A stretch of DNA of 60,169 nt from Paeniglutamicibacter terrestris (GCF_012271785.1 NZ_JAAWVT010000016.1:1-60169), one strand, 5' to 3'. Positions 6,988 to 16,223 are shown, counted from the first letter of the stretch. Notes: generated from the letters alone by a model not told the origin. Numbers and translations are program-made.

Positions 6988-9876
6988 TTACCACTGGGTT
7001 TTTACTCCGATCCCCGCGGTGGCCTCAACCGGCTCCGTGGCGCTCAACGGCAATCCGGTGAATCCGGCACGAACACTGTCGATGAAGTGCTTAGCCCTGA
7101 TGCTCAGCTGCGTGGAGCCATTGCGTTCGACCTGAAGACGACCCTTGGTGACCAAGATGCCGAGGTCCGCACCCTTCCAGCGGTAGTCACCGGGACCGTA
7201 GATGCGCAGGAAGAACGCTTCGGATTCGTTCTGCAGCATGTGCCAGTCCATGGCGGGACGGCTGAAGACCAACGCGCCGTTGCTGTCCAGCTGATACTGG
7301 CCGGTGGCGGGCGTGGCGGTGAGCAATTCGACCGTTTCGGAGGTTTCCTTGATGATCATTTGGCTCCACACATCGGCACCCGAAAGCGCTTCCCAGCGTG
7401 CATTGATTTCGTCGATGTCCAGATCGAATTCCACGTCCATGTATTCGAGCAGGTGGAAGAGGAACAACGGCACGTCCGCATAGGCTCCGGCCGTCACGTT
7501 GGTGATGGCCGATGCTCCGGAAATGCGCGGGTTCAGCTCGCCGAGGTAAACCTCGTCGGTGTCGGTGTCCACCAGAACGTCGACCTCGAAGAAGCCGCGG
7601 TAGCCTTCCTTCGACAAGCGATCGCCCATGCGCTGGACGAGGTCCGTGGCCCGGGTGCGCTGGGTGGCGGTGAGGACATCCGGGTGCATCTCATTGCCGC
7701 ACCATCCACCCTGGTACGGGGTCAGGTCGCTGTGACCGGCAAGCTCGGTGAGGAAGGGCCCCACCAGCGTTCCGGAGCGTGTCAGCACGGCTTCGACGGC
7801 CACCGGTAGGTTGTTAATCCGGCGCATCACCTTGATCTGTTCACCGATGATCTCGGAGCTGTACTTATCCCAGTCCGCCTCGTTGGCGATGAAGAAGGTG
7901 GTCTTGCCGGAGTCACCGTACGGCGTCTGGACTACCAATTCTTTACCAAGCCCGGACTCATCTGCCACCTTGCGAAGGGTGGTCCAATCCGTTCCGGTGG
8001 TCAATACGTTGGGTACCGACGGAACGCCGGCCTCGTTGCCCAGCTGCGTGGTCACGATCTTGGAATCGAGTCGCGAGCGCAGTTCGGCCGGCGGCAGGAT
8101 CAGATCGTAACCGAGTTCCTCACAGATGTGCTCGGTTTCTGCATCGAAGAAGACCATGGCCACCTTCGGGCGCACTCCGGGACGCAGGTCCTTCGTCATG
8201 CGGGACCTGACCTCTGGGTTGAGCAGTAGCCAGTTGTTGATTTCTTCGCCCGACCCGAATTCCTTGTAAGGCTTGTTCACCGGGGTGAAGACCCGAGCGT
8301 GCGCACCATCCCAAGCATCGTAGTAGCTGATGTAGGTAAAGTTGCGCACCCATCGGTCAAGACCCAGCAGGTTGAACGGCGTGGCACCGATAAAGAAGAC
8401 TGGTACATCGTTGGTGCGGAAGAAGTGGCGGACCTCGGAGATGTTTCGCACCGTGTGCAGGGCCGTTTCGGCTGGAACCGTTGGGGCGAAGGCGGCGTCG
8501 GTTCCGACGGTGGCCTCCGGGGCCTCTGGGCCGCTTGGTGTTGCCCGAGGCATTGGATCGGATTCCGTGATGCTAATCGGCGCGTCAGCCTCTTTTGCCT
8601 TCGATGCGGGCGCAGTGATGACTTTTGCTGCGGGGGCCTTGCTGTCCGACGCAATCTTTGACGTGGGCTCGGCTGCTGATTTCAGCGTGGCGAGTTTTTC
8701 AGACACCACGGTGGCTGCCTTAGTGACCGATGGGGTAGCAACTGTCTGCTTGGTTGCGGAGGTCTTGGCCGTGGTGCCAGCAGCTACGGTCGGGGCCTTA
8801 GCCGCAGCGGGCTTGGTGACTGCGGACTTCGGTGCCGTTGTGGTCTTTTCTGCAATTGGCTTTGTGGCGGCCGAAGTTGTGGCTGCCGACTTCGTCGCTG
8901 TCGCGGCGGTCTTGGTCGCTGCTGGTTTGGATTCGGCGATAGACGTGGTCTTGGCTGCGGGAGCCTCTGTGGCCGATGCTGCTGTCGAGGTGGCGGCTGC
9001 CGGCTTTGTAGCTGCGGTGGTGCTCTTGGAAGCTGGCGCAGCTGGGGTGCTGACCTTGGTTGCGGCAGTAGTTACAGTTTTGGCGGCTGTCGTCTTCGAC
9101 GCCGTTGGTGCTGTCACCGTTGCCGGCTTTGTCGCGGTAGCAGCAGCGGTTGCGGTTTTGGTGGCAGTCGTCTTTGGTGCCGTTGATGCTGTCGCGGTAG
9201 CCGTTGCCGGCTTTGTCGCGGCGGCAGTAGCGGTGGTCGCAGTTTTGGTGGCTGTCGTCTTTGGTGCCGTTGCTGCCGTAGCAGTGGTTGCTGCTGGCTT
9301 TGTCGCGGCGGCAGCAGAGGCGGTCGCAGTTTTGGTGGCTGTCGTCTTTCGAGCCGCTGTCGCTGTCGCGGTGGTTACCGCAGGCTTTGCTGCAGTGGAG
9401 GCAGCCGTGGTTGAGCTCTTAGCCGCAGTGCCCACGGTCTTGGTTGCAGACGGTTTGGTAGCGGATGCCGTCGTGGCTGCAACCGTCGCTGGCTTTACCT
9501 CGGTGTCGCTTGGCTTGTTGCTCGAAGGCGTTGCCGCTTCTGCTTTTTTCATTGTGGTCGGCTTTTCGGTTGCTGACTTTGGTGAAACTTTCGCAGCTTG
9601 GTTTAGCGAACTCGCCAGGGTAGTTAATCCAACCGCCTTCGAAGACGTCGTGTTTGGTACCTTTTCGGCGTTGATGCTGGAAGTCAACGTCGACTTTGTA
9701 CTTGTGGCTTGGGAAGGAGTAACAGTTTCTGCCGTAGCAGGGACGGACTTTGAACTCGTCGCAGGGCCAACACTGCCGGCCGCCGGGGTTTCTACGGTCG
9801 TTGGCTTAGCCTCGACCTTTTTGAGCTGGGTCGACTGGCCAATCTTTTTGCCATTCTTGTTCGCGCGTGCGGTCAT
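6988..9876 (-). CDS. ATP-grasp (biotin-carboxylase-like) protein with basic repeat head
   Basis: A 962-residue protein starting at an ATG with AGGAG 8 bases upstream; a longer open frame of 45 codons upstream is not supported. Residues about 20-465 are low complexity, almost only Ala, Thr, Lys, Ser and Val (units such as TKTATAAATKPA), strongly basic, histone-H1-like. Residues about 470-960 form a pre-ATP-grasp plus ATP-grasp module: LILPPAELRSRLDSK, a glycine-rich YGDSGKTTFF lid, and the Mg-binding GELNPRISGAS. No biotin-attachment (MKM) motif or carboxyltransferase domain is present, so a carboxylate-amine or peptide ligase role fits better than biotin carboxylation. It is the first gene of the three-gene cluster. 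The partner substrate is unknown. Confidence 0.8.
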   Translation of the reverse strand: MTARANKNGKKIGQSTQLKKVEAKPTTVETPAAGSVGPATSSKSVPATAETVTPSQATSTKSTLTSSINAEKVPNTTSSKAVGLTTLASSLNQAAKVSPKSATEKPTTMKKAEAATPSSNKPSDTEVKPATVAATTASATKPSATKTVGTAAKSSTTAASTAAKPAVTTATATAARKTTATKTATASAAAATKPAATTATAATAPKTTATKTATTATAAATKPATATATASTAPKTTATKTATAAATATKPATVTAPTASKTTAAKTVTTAATKVSTPAAPASKSTTAATKPAAATSTAASATEAPAAKTTSIAESKPAATKTAATATKSAATTSAATKPIAEKTTTAPKSAVTKPAAAKAPTVAAGTTAKTSATKQTVATPSVTKAATVVSEKLATLKSAAEPTSKIASDSKAPAAKVITAPASKAKEADAPISITESDPMPRATPSGPEAPEATVGTDAAFAPTVPAETALHTVRNISEVRHFFRTNDVPVFFIGATPFNLLGLDRWVRNFTYISYYDAWDGAHARVFTPVNKPYKEFGSGEEINNWLLLNPEVRSRMTKDLRPGVRPKVAMVFFDAETEHICEELGYDLILPPAELRSRLDSKIVTTQLGNEAGVPSVPNVLTTGTDWTTLRKVADESGLGKELVVQTPYGDSGKTTFFIANEADWDKYSSEIIGEQIKVMRRINNLPVAVEAVLTRSGTLVGPFLTELAGHSDLTPYQGGWCGNEMHPDVLTATQRTRATDLVQRMGDRLSKEGYRGFFEVDVLVDTDTDEVYLGELNPRISGASAITNVTAGAYADVPLFLFHLLEYMDVEFDLDIDEINARWEALSGADVWSQMIIKETSETVELLTATPATGQYQLDSNGALVFSRPAMDWHMLQNESEAFFLRIYGPGDYRWKGADLGILVTKGRLQVERNGSTQLSIRAKHFIDSVRAGFTGLPLSATEPVEATAGIGVKTQW
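9075..9390 (-). repeat. In-frame 87-bp tandem repeat in the ATP-grasp head
   Basis: At least three copies of an 87-bp unit (29 codons), with equivalent points at 9161, 9248 and 9335. Each codes for an Ala/Thr/Lys-rich segment. Degenerate copies extend to both sides across the low-complexity region. Confidence 0.85.
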
Positions 9877-10943
9877 TGTCCTACTCCTGTTCCTAGAGAA
9901 ATTGTTGAATCTTGTAGTAAATGGCGGAAATCGCGTTGATCGTCGATTCAAACGTTTTTCGTATGTATGCGAAGTGCATTGAATCCGAAAAATATGACAA
10001 TCACCATCCACTTAAGTCTTTTCGCGAGAGGGCATCGCAAATTGACTGATTAGGATTCACTAACTCCTTCATCACGTGTCGCTAGCCTATTTGAATCCCG
10101 TGAACACAAAATGTACGCAAGGAGACTGTCAAGGTGTGCAGTGGTCGCGAAGAATTGGGAATTGGGTCACCGCGTAGTCTCTGGTGAGCTGGAAAGCGCC
10201 CAGGTCTCGAGCTGTCTAGCTCGCGATCGAAAGGAATTGAATATCGAATCTGACGTGGGATAACTCGCCCTGCTGTTGGGGTGGAGGGGGCGTCGAGCGT
10301 ACTCAAGTGACCGCCAGTCACAGGCCATCGAGCAAAGGGGGGGTGGCGGCGATCACGAAACGGGACAGTTTTGAAAAAAGTCAGTATGTGACTAAGTTTT
10401 GACGCTTTGCGAAATGAGAAGACTCTGTACTTGCAAGTAATTGCTGACTTGTTATTACGTTTCATTGTTCTGTTTTGAGCGTGACGAGAATTTTGGGTTG
10501 AAGTCTTGAAGCGACAGTTTCGTTTCGGCCGCCATGCTGGCTCATTTCTGCGATTTCTCTGGAACTAAAACACCAGATGAACAATCGTCCTGAACCGTAG
10601 ATTGTCTGACTCAAGAACCTGGGAAGGTAAGCAATTCTGTGTGCCACCCATGTGTCTGGGTTATGCGGTGTACGGACTTTTGTGAATTAGTGATGGCCGA
10701 GTCTGAGGTGTCTTAGGATTTATTGCGGTAGAAATGCTGGTTAATATTTAAATTAGTTCAAAAACCAAATTTATCGATATTTGTCGTCGATGTTCCGTTT
10801 AGCGTAGTTCGGCATTTTCTCTTGGACTAATGGAGTTGTCTAAGCGCTACATAACCGGAAAGATAGTCGATGCGCTACCCGCCCTCCTGAAGGCATGCCC
10901 AGCGAACAGAACGTCGAACTAGCGGCATGCGTCCCCCGCGTCC
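9877..10943. other. Long gene-free segment upstream of the cluster
   Basis: Roughly 1.07 kb with no supportable gene on either strand. It is more AT-rich than its surroundings, especially 10680-10800, and open frames are short and without ribosome sites or domains. The part next to 9876 must hold the promoter for the ATP-grasp gene; no clear -35/-10 pair stands out. Together with the transposase remnant that follows it looks like decayed or insertion-scarred DNA. Confidence 0.5.
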
Positions 10944-11249
10944 TTGCTTTCTGTTCCCAGTCAGCCATGGGACGTGCGGCAGACCGCGAACTTTGGGGGG
11001 CTCTACCGGCAAGCGCTGCTGTTTCTGCTATGGCTGAGGCAGAATGTGATCCAGTCGATGGTCGCGGACCTCTTTGGCCTAAGGCAGCCCAGCGTTTCGC
11101 GGTTCTACCGCAGACTGGTGCAGATCATCGGTGAAGTCCTAGCCCACCATTGACCTGAAGAGCTAGGTGACTTGGCCGGGAAATGCACGCTACTGGTGAA
11201 CGGAAACGGCCTAATCAAACGGCGTTGCCGCGCCGGAATAATAGAGTAG
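10944..11249 (+). pseudogene. Broken DDE transposase fragment (IS5-type)
   Basis: One frame reads a helix-turn-helix segment typical of the N-terminal part of DDE_Tnp_4/IS5-group transposases (LRQNVIQSMVADLFGLRQPS, then VSRFYRRLVQIIGEVL). After an in-frame stop at about 11153 the same frame continues with LGDLAGKCTLLVNGNGLIKR, which resembles the expected next block (LAGxxxLVDGTL) but has lost the catalytic Asp context. The catalytic core and C-terminus are missing. No terminal inverted repeats were identified. This is an inactive insertion-sequence relic. Confidence 0.65.
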
Positions 11250-11716
11250 TACTCTGGCAAAAAACGCCGCCACAGTTGATGAGGGAAGGCTCACGTCTCG
11301 GTGCTGGCAGTGGTGCTCGTACGATGAGACCATCGCCCGCAGCGCGGTAGGGTCAAGCGGTGGGGTCGGCGCCAAGGCGGCACTGTGAGTGACACCGCCT
11401 TGGCTGACAGATGACGCCCCCATGAAGCCTTCTGTCGATGCGTCACCTTTGACCATTCGGAACCGTTCAGCGTTCGGATTGGTCTGGGCAGCCAAGGGTT
11501 TCGGTCCTCTGGAAAAGTTCGGGGCACGCTGGGACGGGACCGTCTTTCCTTCGCTTGACTAATGCATCGGGGTTTCATGATTAGTCGGTGTTGTTTGAAT
11601 CACCCTTTCGATGGTGGTGTTTCGAATCCGCAGTCTCTCATCAGCCGGTAAGATCTTCCGAGTGCATCGCTATCCTGATGCTGAACGACGTCACTTCATC
11701 CGAACGGAGAAAAGTC
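11250..11716. other. Gene-free segment after the transposase relic
   Basis: About 470 bases with no convincing gene. A 94-codon minus-strand frame runs into the transposase relic, starts with TTG and has no recognisable domain, so it is not called. The last 100 bases carry the promoter and ribosome site of the following small membrane protein. Confidence 0.4.
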
Positions 11717-11977
11717 ATGGGATTCATTAGTTGGATTGTTCTAGGCCTGATTGCCGGTGCGATTGCGAAAGCGATTAAGCCAGGTGAGCAAGGTGGCGGA
11801 TGGATCGCTACTTTGGTGCTCGGCGTAGTTGGCGCCATTCTTGGCGGCTGGATCGGCTCGGCATTATTCAATGTCGGAGTCAACTCGTTCTGGTCACTGT
11901 CGACATGGTTGCTCGCTATTGGCGGGTCGTTGATTGTCCTCGTTCTTTGGGGATTGTTTACGCGCAAGCGGGCATAG
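11717..11977 (+). CDS. GlsB/YeaQ/YmgE family stress membrane protein
   Basis: An 86-residue protein with three hydrophobic helices and the family pattern WIVLGLIAGAIAKAIKPGEQ followed by GGWIATLVLGVVGAILGGWIG. Members are small inner-membrane proteins induced by general stress, of unknown mechanism. The start is the ATG after GGAGAAAAG; the open frame extends 43 codons further upstream but that part is not membrane-like and lacks a ribosome site. A strong terminator follows immediately, so it is monocistronic. Confidence 0.9.
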   Translation: MGFISWIVLGLIAGAIAKAIKPGEQGGGWIATLVLGVVGAILGGWIGSALFNVGVNSFWSLSTWLLAIGGSLIVLVLWGLFTRKRA

Positions 11978-11989
11978 TAAGTGCATTTG

Positions 11990-12025
11990 AAAGAGGCTCC
12001 AACCTTTTGAGGTTGGGGCCTCTTT
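11990..12025 (+). terminator. Terminator after the GlsB-type gene
   Basis: A 15-bp stem with one G-U pair (11990-12004 with 12011-12025) around a 6-nt loop. The 3' arm itself ends in a T-rich stretch. It lies 12 bases after the stop codon. Confidence 0.8.
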
Positions 12026-12416
12026 CGCCTTCTTGTTACGTGCACCCTTTGACTGTCTACGCGGGGGTATAGCAAGGGATATAGGCGAACGCAAAGGCCC
12101 ACTGCGCACATCAACCTTTTTGTACTCGGTGCGATCAGTGACAGTCTTCCCGCACCCCTGACACGCTTACGTAATGCTCATTCCGAACCTGGCGACTATC
12201 TGGAACAGGCGCTGTCTGCGGAGAAAGTGCAGCGAGAAAGCCTGCGCATAAATGGCATGTCTATTCGACGGGAACGAAGCGGCAGGGCACGAGTCAGCCT
12301 GTCGACTAGACGGAAATTGGACTCGCTGTGCTCCGAGCTCACGAAGTACAGCCGAACTCCGAAAACGGAGGATCCCATACGTCACCATGGGGACGTGGAC
12401 GGCAGATTCGGAGCGA
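12026..12416. other. Gene-free segment
   Basis: About 390 bases without a supportable gene. Overlapping short frames on both strands have no recognisable domain. A small hairpin (CTCCG-AAAA-CGGAG near 12357-12370) lies close to the stop of the convergent lipoprotein gene but has no T-run in either direction. Confidence 0.4.
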
Positions 12417-13250
12417 TTACTTTGACGTCGTAGCTCGAACAGGTTCTGTTTTCGCTTCAGAATTCAGCACAGTGACCTTGGCAGCCTTCTGTTTCGGGCA
12501 CGTTCGAAGAACCTTTGACATCGCGTCTTTCTCTGCCTGCGTCACAGAAAGCGAGTATCTGCGTTTTACGCTGATCTGCGTGGCCACGTACTGGCAACGA
12601 AAAGACTTATGCGGTGGCAACCACTCAGCGGCGTTTTTGTATCCCTTAGAGCGGTTGGCAGACGCCTCTGATGCCATGAGATTGAGTGGATCATTGGCCA
12701 GCAGGACGCGTTGGTCTTGGGGGAGTTTCTGCGCACCGGATATCCAAGCATTTTTCAAGGCCACCGCGTGGTCGATATCAACACTGCCGGAATTAACCTT
12801 CCAATTAATCGTTTTTCCGGTGTATTGGTCCGCTAGACGTCCACTGGCCACCGTGCATTTCTTGGCGTCCTTGTAGCTCAGGCGGGTCATATCGCGGGAC
12901 AAGATGTCCTGGCGGGCATCGCATTTATTGCCGTCCGGATCTTTCCAGCCGTTTCCGAACTTGTCGTTGCGGTCATAGCCGGTGGCTGCGGCCTTGCCCT
13001 TAACTGTGAGCTTGGCCAAGACTCCAGAGGCCAGCGGGCCATCCAATGATGGTCCTACCCCGTTGGAGGACCGATCTGTGCTGCTGGTAGTGGTGGTGGC
13101 AGAAGCGGAAGGCGAAACATTTCCCGCGTGCGATGCGTATTCGGCGCATCCGCTCAGGGCTGCCACCGTAACGGCCAATAGGGCTAGGGTCTTCGTGATG
13201 CTTTTGTGCTTCATGCGTATTGAGGGTGCTGACCGACCACGGTCTTGCAC
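12417..13250 (-). CDS. Secreted lipoprotein with HNH/DUF1524-type nuclease domain
   Basis: A 277-residue protein. A lipoprotein signal peptide (KHKSITKTLALLAVTVAALSGC) ends in a lipobox LSGC, followed by a Ser/Thr linker. The mature part holds the HNH-like DUF1524 signature: NKCDARQDILSRD, VDIDHAVALKNAW with the catalytic Asp-His, and NLMASEASANRSKG. Such domains are metal-dependent nucleases, here placed outside the membrane, perhaps for DNA scavenging. The GTG start has GGAG upstream; an internal ATG at 13214 would give a more typical signal length but has no clear ribosome site. It is alone on its strand apart from a small membrane protein gene 138 bases upstream. Nuclease activity is inferred. 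Confidence 0.82.
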   Translation of the reverse strand: MQDRGRSAPSIRMKHKSITKTLALLAVTVAALSGCAEYASHAGNVSPSASATTTTSSTDRSSNGVGPSLDGPLASGVLAKLTVKGKAAATGYDRNDKFGNGWKDPDGNKCDARQDILSRDMTRLSYKDAKKCTVASGRLADQYTGKTINWKVNSGSVDIDHAVALKNAWISGAQKLPQDQRVLLANDPLNLMASEASANRSKGYKNAAEWLPPHKSFRCQYVATQISVKRRYSLSVTQAEKDAMSKVLRTCPKQKAAKVTVLNSEAKTEPVRATTSK

Positions 13251-13388
13251 CTATCGCTCCAAACGGGTCTCGCGTTCGACAAGAATCTGCCGGCTATCAG
13301 CTCAAAAGATTACTCGCTCGGGACCACGATTCTCGGATTCAACATGGGGACTCACGCGATGGCCGCGTCCAAGGTAATTTCGCCCACC

Positions 13389-13766
13389 TCAGTCGTTAAG
13401 GGCTGCAGTATCGGCCACGCGGTTAGCCTTCCAGCTCAGTGCCTTAGTTACGCCGAAAACGATCAAGGTTGCTCCCACGCCGAGGGTTGCTCCGACCCAT
13501 GAGCCGAGAACTAATAGCATTCCGCGTAAATCTAGCCCACGGCCGCCAGCAAAGTATGGATCATAAGGAGGTGGAACAAATGCCATGGCGACACTTGGTG
13601 CAATGAAAGCGTAGAGAAGTGATGCCATGATGCCGATGAGGGTATACCTCCCAAGTGCACCGGCCGATGCTCGCTTGTGCACCACGAGGCCGATCAGCAC
13701 GAGCATTCCCGCAGGGATCACCGCCAAGACACAAGAAGCCAGTAGCTCGATGTCGTCGTATTCCAT
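13389..13766 (-). CDS. Hypothetical small membrane protein
   Basis: A 125-residue protein with three predicted membrane spans (about residues 5-28, 40-64 and 83-107). Between spans two and three is an extracytoplasmic loop with PPPYDPYFAGG. I do not recognise the family. The start ATG has a weak AAAGG 11 bases upstream. It shares its strand with the downstream HNH lipoprotein gene, but the 138-base gap makes an operon uncertain. Confidence 0.6.
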   Translation of the reverse strand: MEYDDIELLASCVLAVIPAGMLVLIGLVVHKRASAGALGRYTLIGIMASLLYAFIAPSVAMAFVPPPYDPYFAGGRGLDLRGMLLVLGSWVGATLGVGATLIVFGVTKALSWKANRVADTAALND

Positions 13767-13934
13767 GGCTTGGAAACCTTTCAGCCCTCACAGAACAAAA
13801 ATCGAAGTCTACTAGTCCATCCTTGGAAGAACTCGGGATCTCATGGTTTTGGCCTCACCCGAAGAGATCGGATTTCGAAGGCGCCCAGGGGCAGTTCCAC
13901 TGCGTGCGTGTTGTGCCCAGCTTCTTTTTTCGAT

Positions 13935-14530
13935 CTAGGAAGCATCGGGCAACGGGTCCTCAAGAAGCGAGACGGTCATAATCTTCGCAACCTCTGCGTT
14001 GATGCGCACAACACTGGATGCCTGGCGGCCCAGTGCCTCGTAGATTCGAATGACCACATCTCCGCTGCGATCAATGGCTAACTTCACGCTGGAGAGCAGC
14101 ACGCCCGCACCGCAGAGTTCCACCAATGGATCGAAACCATGCTCACCGGCAACCGTGCGTTGAGCGATGTTCATGGCGATCCCAGCTTCGGTAGCCGAGA
14201 CAATATCGGTACCAATCAGCAACCCATAACGGTGCAGCTGTGGACCTTGAACGGTGTGCGGGTCAGGGAAGCGTGGGGCGCGGAGTAGAGAAAATCTCAT
14301 GGTGGTGGTGACGCGTGAGTCGGAGGCCTCGCGGGTGACATCGTAGCCGTAGCTCGAATCGTTGATCAGCGCTGTGCCGAATCCCGGCTCTTCGATGAGA
14401 ACAAGTCTGTGCATGGACGTTTCAAATTTGGCGGATTCCCAGCTGGTGTTCACGTGAGTGGGCCGGTGCAGGTAACCGAATTGGGTTTCGGCCGTCGAAT
14501 GCTCGGCACGAGTGTTACAGGTCCACCACC
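13935..14530 (-). pseudogene. 3' remnant of a GH38 alpha-mannosidase gene
   Basis: About 195 codons matching only the extreme C-terminal beta domain of bacterial GH38 alpha-mannosidases: FGYLHRPTHVNTSWESAKFE, GFGTALINDSSYGYDVTRE, and LLRAPRFPDPHTVQGPQLHR. The normal protein is about 1000 residues, so over three quarters, including the whole catalytic domain, is missing. The frame upstream of about 14530 is unrelated sequence. The 3' end looks intact and in frame. This is a 5'-truncated relic, probably from a deletion. Confidence 0.8.
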
Positions 14531-14893
14531 GAAACGATAGCTGACAACACATCTTTCGTGTCTCATGCGGGTGACACAGCGTCGTCCTTCTCACCTATTG
14601 TCGCCCTAGCCGGTGGACGAATTCCGAGCGGGGCTCTGGGTCAGCGAGTTGCCAGCCGAGCCGCTGCAGGCGGCCGAGAAATTCTCTAGACGGTTACCGA
14701 GCCCACAAGGCTGTGCCCCCTGTCCTTGAATCGTTGGCTGTGGATGCTCAGAGCCGGAGCAAGGGCTAAGCATTTCTGGTCCCCGCGCGCTGCTGACCGT
14801 GGCCCTCGAGTCGCCGGTGATGTAATGGTGGCTGGACGACAGTCGGCAAAGACCACACCGTAGAACCGTGAATAGCCACGAGTAAAGGAAGCC
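14531..14893. other. Gene-free segment between the mannosidase relic and the kinase
   Basis: No gene is supported. A minus-strand frame of about 100 codons spans much of it but has no recognisable domain or ribosome site. It likely covers a deletion junction plus the kinase promoter. Confidence 0.4.
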
Positions 14894-15796
14894 ATGAATC
14901 CTGCAGATACCCCGCACCATGCCTTGGTGGGGCTAGACATCGGTGGAACTAAGACTCATGGTGTGCGCTGGCTGAACGGCGAAGTCATTGCCGAGGCTAA
15001 AAGCGGCAGTGCCAACACGCAAAACGTCAGCCTCGATACCGCCCGCGAAAACCTCGCCGAGGTGTTTGAATCCCTCGGTTCTGAAGCCATCGACATGGTG
15101 ATCGCCGGGGCTGGGGGCATCGACACACAGCAGGACGCAGAACGACTCCGAGAACTGATCGCCACCCATGCCCCCACGGCACTGATACGCGTCGTCCACG
15201 ATTCGCGACTGATCCTTGCCGCGGGACAAACAGCTGAAGGGATGGCGGTCATCCTGGGTACGGGCTCTGCCTTCTGGGGAATCAACGCCGAGGGCAAGGA
15301 AGCGCGATCCGGTGGATGGGGCTACCTCTTGGGGGATGAGGCCAGCGGCTATTGGATGGGCCGGGAAGCGGTGCGGTTCATCTTGCGCGAAGCAAACCGC
15401 GAGCAACCCCCTTCACTACTTTCGCGACTAGTCCTCGAAGCCAACCAGGTGACCCGTGCCGAGGAGCTGATCGGGCGCTTTCACTCGGATGCCGACAGAC
15501 GCCACTGGGCTCAACAGTCACCCTTGGTCTTCACGGCCAACGATGGCGCAGATCCCGGCGCCTCAACAATCATCGACGCGGCGGTAGCCCACGTGGTTGC
15601 CTCGCTGGGAGATCTAGCAATGATTCTTGGGATCCACGGTCCGGTAATCATCGGGGGAGGACTAGGCATGTACCAACCGGTGTATCAGCAGCGGCTTCGA
15701 GCTGCGCTGAGCTCACAGGGGTTCGAGAACATCCGCTTCCTCGAGGTGGATCCGGTTTTCGGGGTCCCCTTCCTCGCCGCGGAATCCTCGCCGTAG
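14894..15796 (+). CDS. BadF/BadG/NagK-type ATPase, probable N-acetylglucosamine kinase
   Basis: A 300-residue protein of the actin-fold BadF/BadG/BcrA/BcrD ATPase family. Phosphate-1 motif GLDIGGTKTHG lies at residues 13-23, the second phosphate site is ILGTGSAFWGI near 115, and the adenosine motif is VIIGGGLGMYQP near 255. In this family short single-domain members such as N-acetylglucosamine kinase phosphorylate amino sugars with ATP. ATG follows AAAGGAAGCC. No sugar transporter lies next to it, though a truncated glycosidase lies upstream. The amino-sugar substrate is inferred. Confidence 0.78.
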   Translation: MNPADTPHHALVGLDIGGTKTHGVRWLNGEVIAEAKSGSANTQNVSLDTARENLAEVFESLGSEAIDMVIAGAGGIDTQQDAERLRELIATHAPTALIRVVHDSRLILAAGQTAEGMAVILGTGSAFWGINAEGKEARSGGWGYLLGDEASGYWMGREAVRFILREANREQPPSLLSRLVLEANQVTRAEELIGRFHSDADRRHWAQQSPLVFTANDGADPGASTIIDAAVAHVVASLGDLAMILGIHGPVIIGGGLGMYQPVYQQRLRAALSSQGFENIRFLEVDPVFGVPFLAAESSP

Positions 15797-15924
15797 AACA
15801 TCACCGGTCCTGAGCCGGGGGACGGCAGAGGGAGAGAAATACCTCTTCATCTGGTGGCGAGCGGAGGAATCCTGAATTCATGGTGAAGACTAGGGGAATA
15901 CTCGTTCACGAAAGAAGGCACCAC

Positions 15925-16191
15925 ATGATCAACCTCAAGCAGGACACCGACGGAAACGTCCGAATGAGCCGCATCTTCCCCTCGAAGACGGCCATTACCA
16001 TCACGTTCACCGATGGCAGCCAGGAAGAAACCACCGGGGGCAAGATGAACGAGCTCTACAACGCTGCGCTCGCCGATTTCCGTCTGCGCAACGGCATGGA
16101 TGCCAAGGGTTTCTCGCATAATCCGGTCCCGAGCATTCACCGCAAGAACGCCGTCGGCTTCGTCCCGGTTAAGCCCGGCCTCGGCAAGTAG
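15925..16191 (+). CDS. Hypothetical small protein
   Basis: An 88-residue soluble protein starting at MINLKQDTDGNV, with AGAAGG 6 bases before the ATG; the open frame continues 15 codons upstream without support. It has an N-terminal beta-rich part (SKTAITITFTDGSQEE) and a basic C-terminus. I do not recognise a family. It stands alone between the kinase and the convergent hutD gene. Confidence 0.6.
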   Translation: MINLKQDTDGNVRMSRIFPSKTAITITFTDGSQEETTGGKMNELYNAALADFRLRNGMDAKGFSHNPVPSIHRKNAVGFVPVKPGLGK

Positions 16192-16223
16192 TCCACAGCA
16201 ATTGGAGCCCCTCGGCCCCGGCG

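Noticed and set aside
6988-9876. Biotin carboxylase subunit of an acyl-CoA carboxylase
   Set aside because: No biotin carrier motif and no carboxyltransferase gene nearby; the ATP-grasp core alone does not justify that name.
8342-9982. 546-codon frame antisense to the ATP-grasp repeat region
   Set aside because: Its Val/Ala-rich monotony is the mirror image of the Ala/Thr/Lys repeats. The minus-strand gene has the ribosome site and the real domain.
11211-11495. 94-codon minus-strand frame
   Set aside because: TTG start, overlap with the transposase relic, no domain and no partner; not distinguishable from chance.
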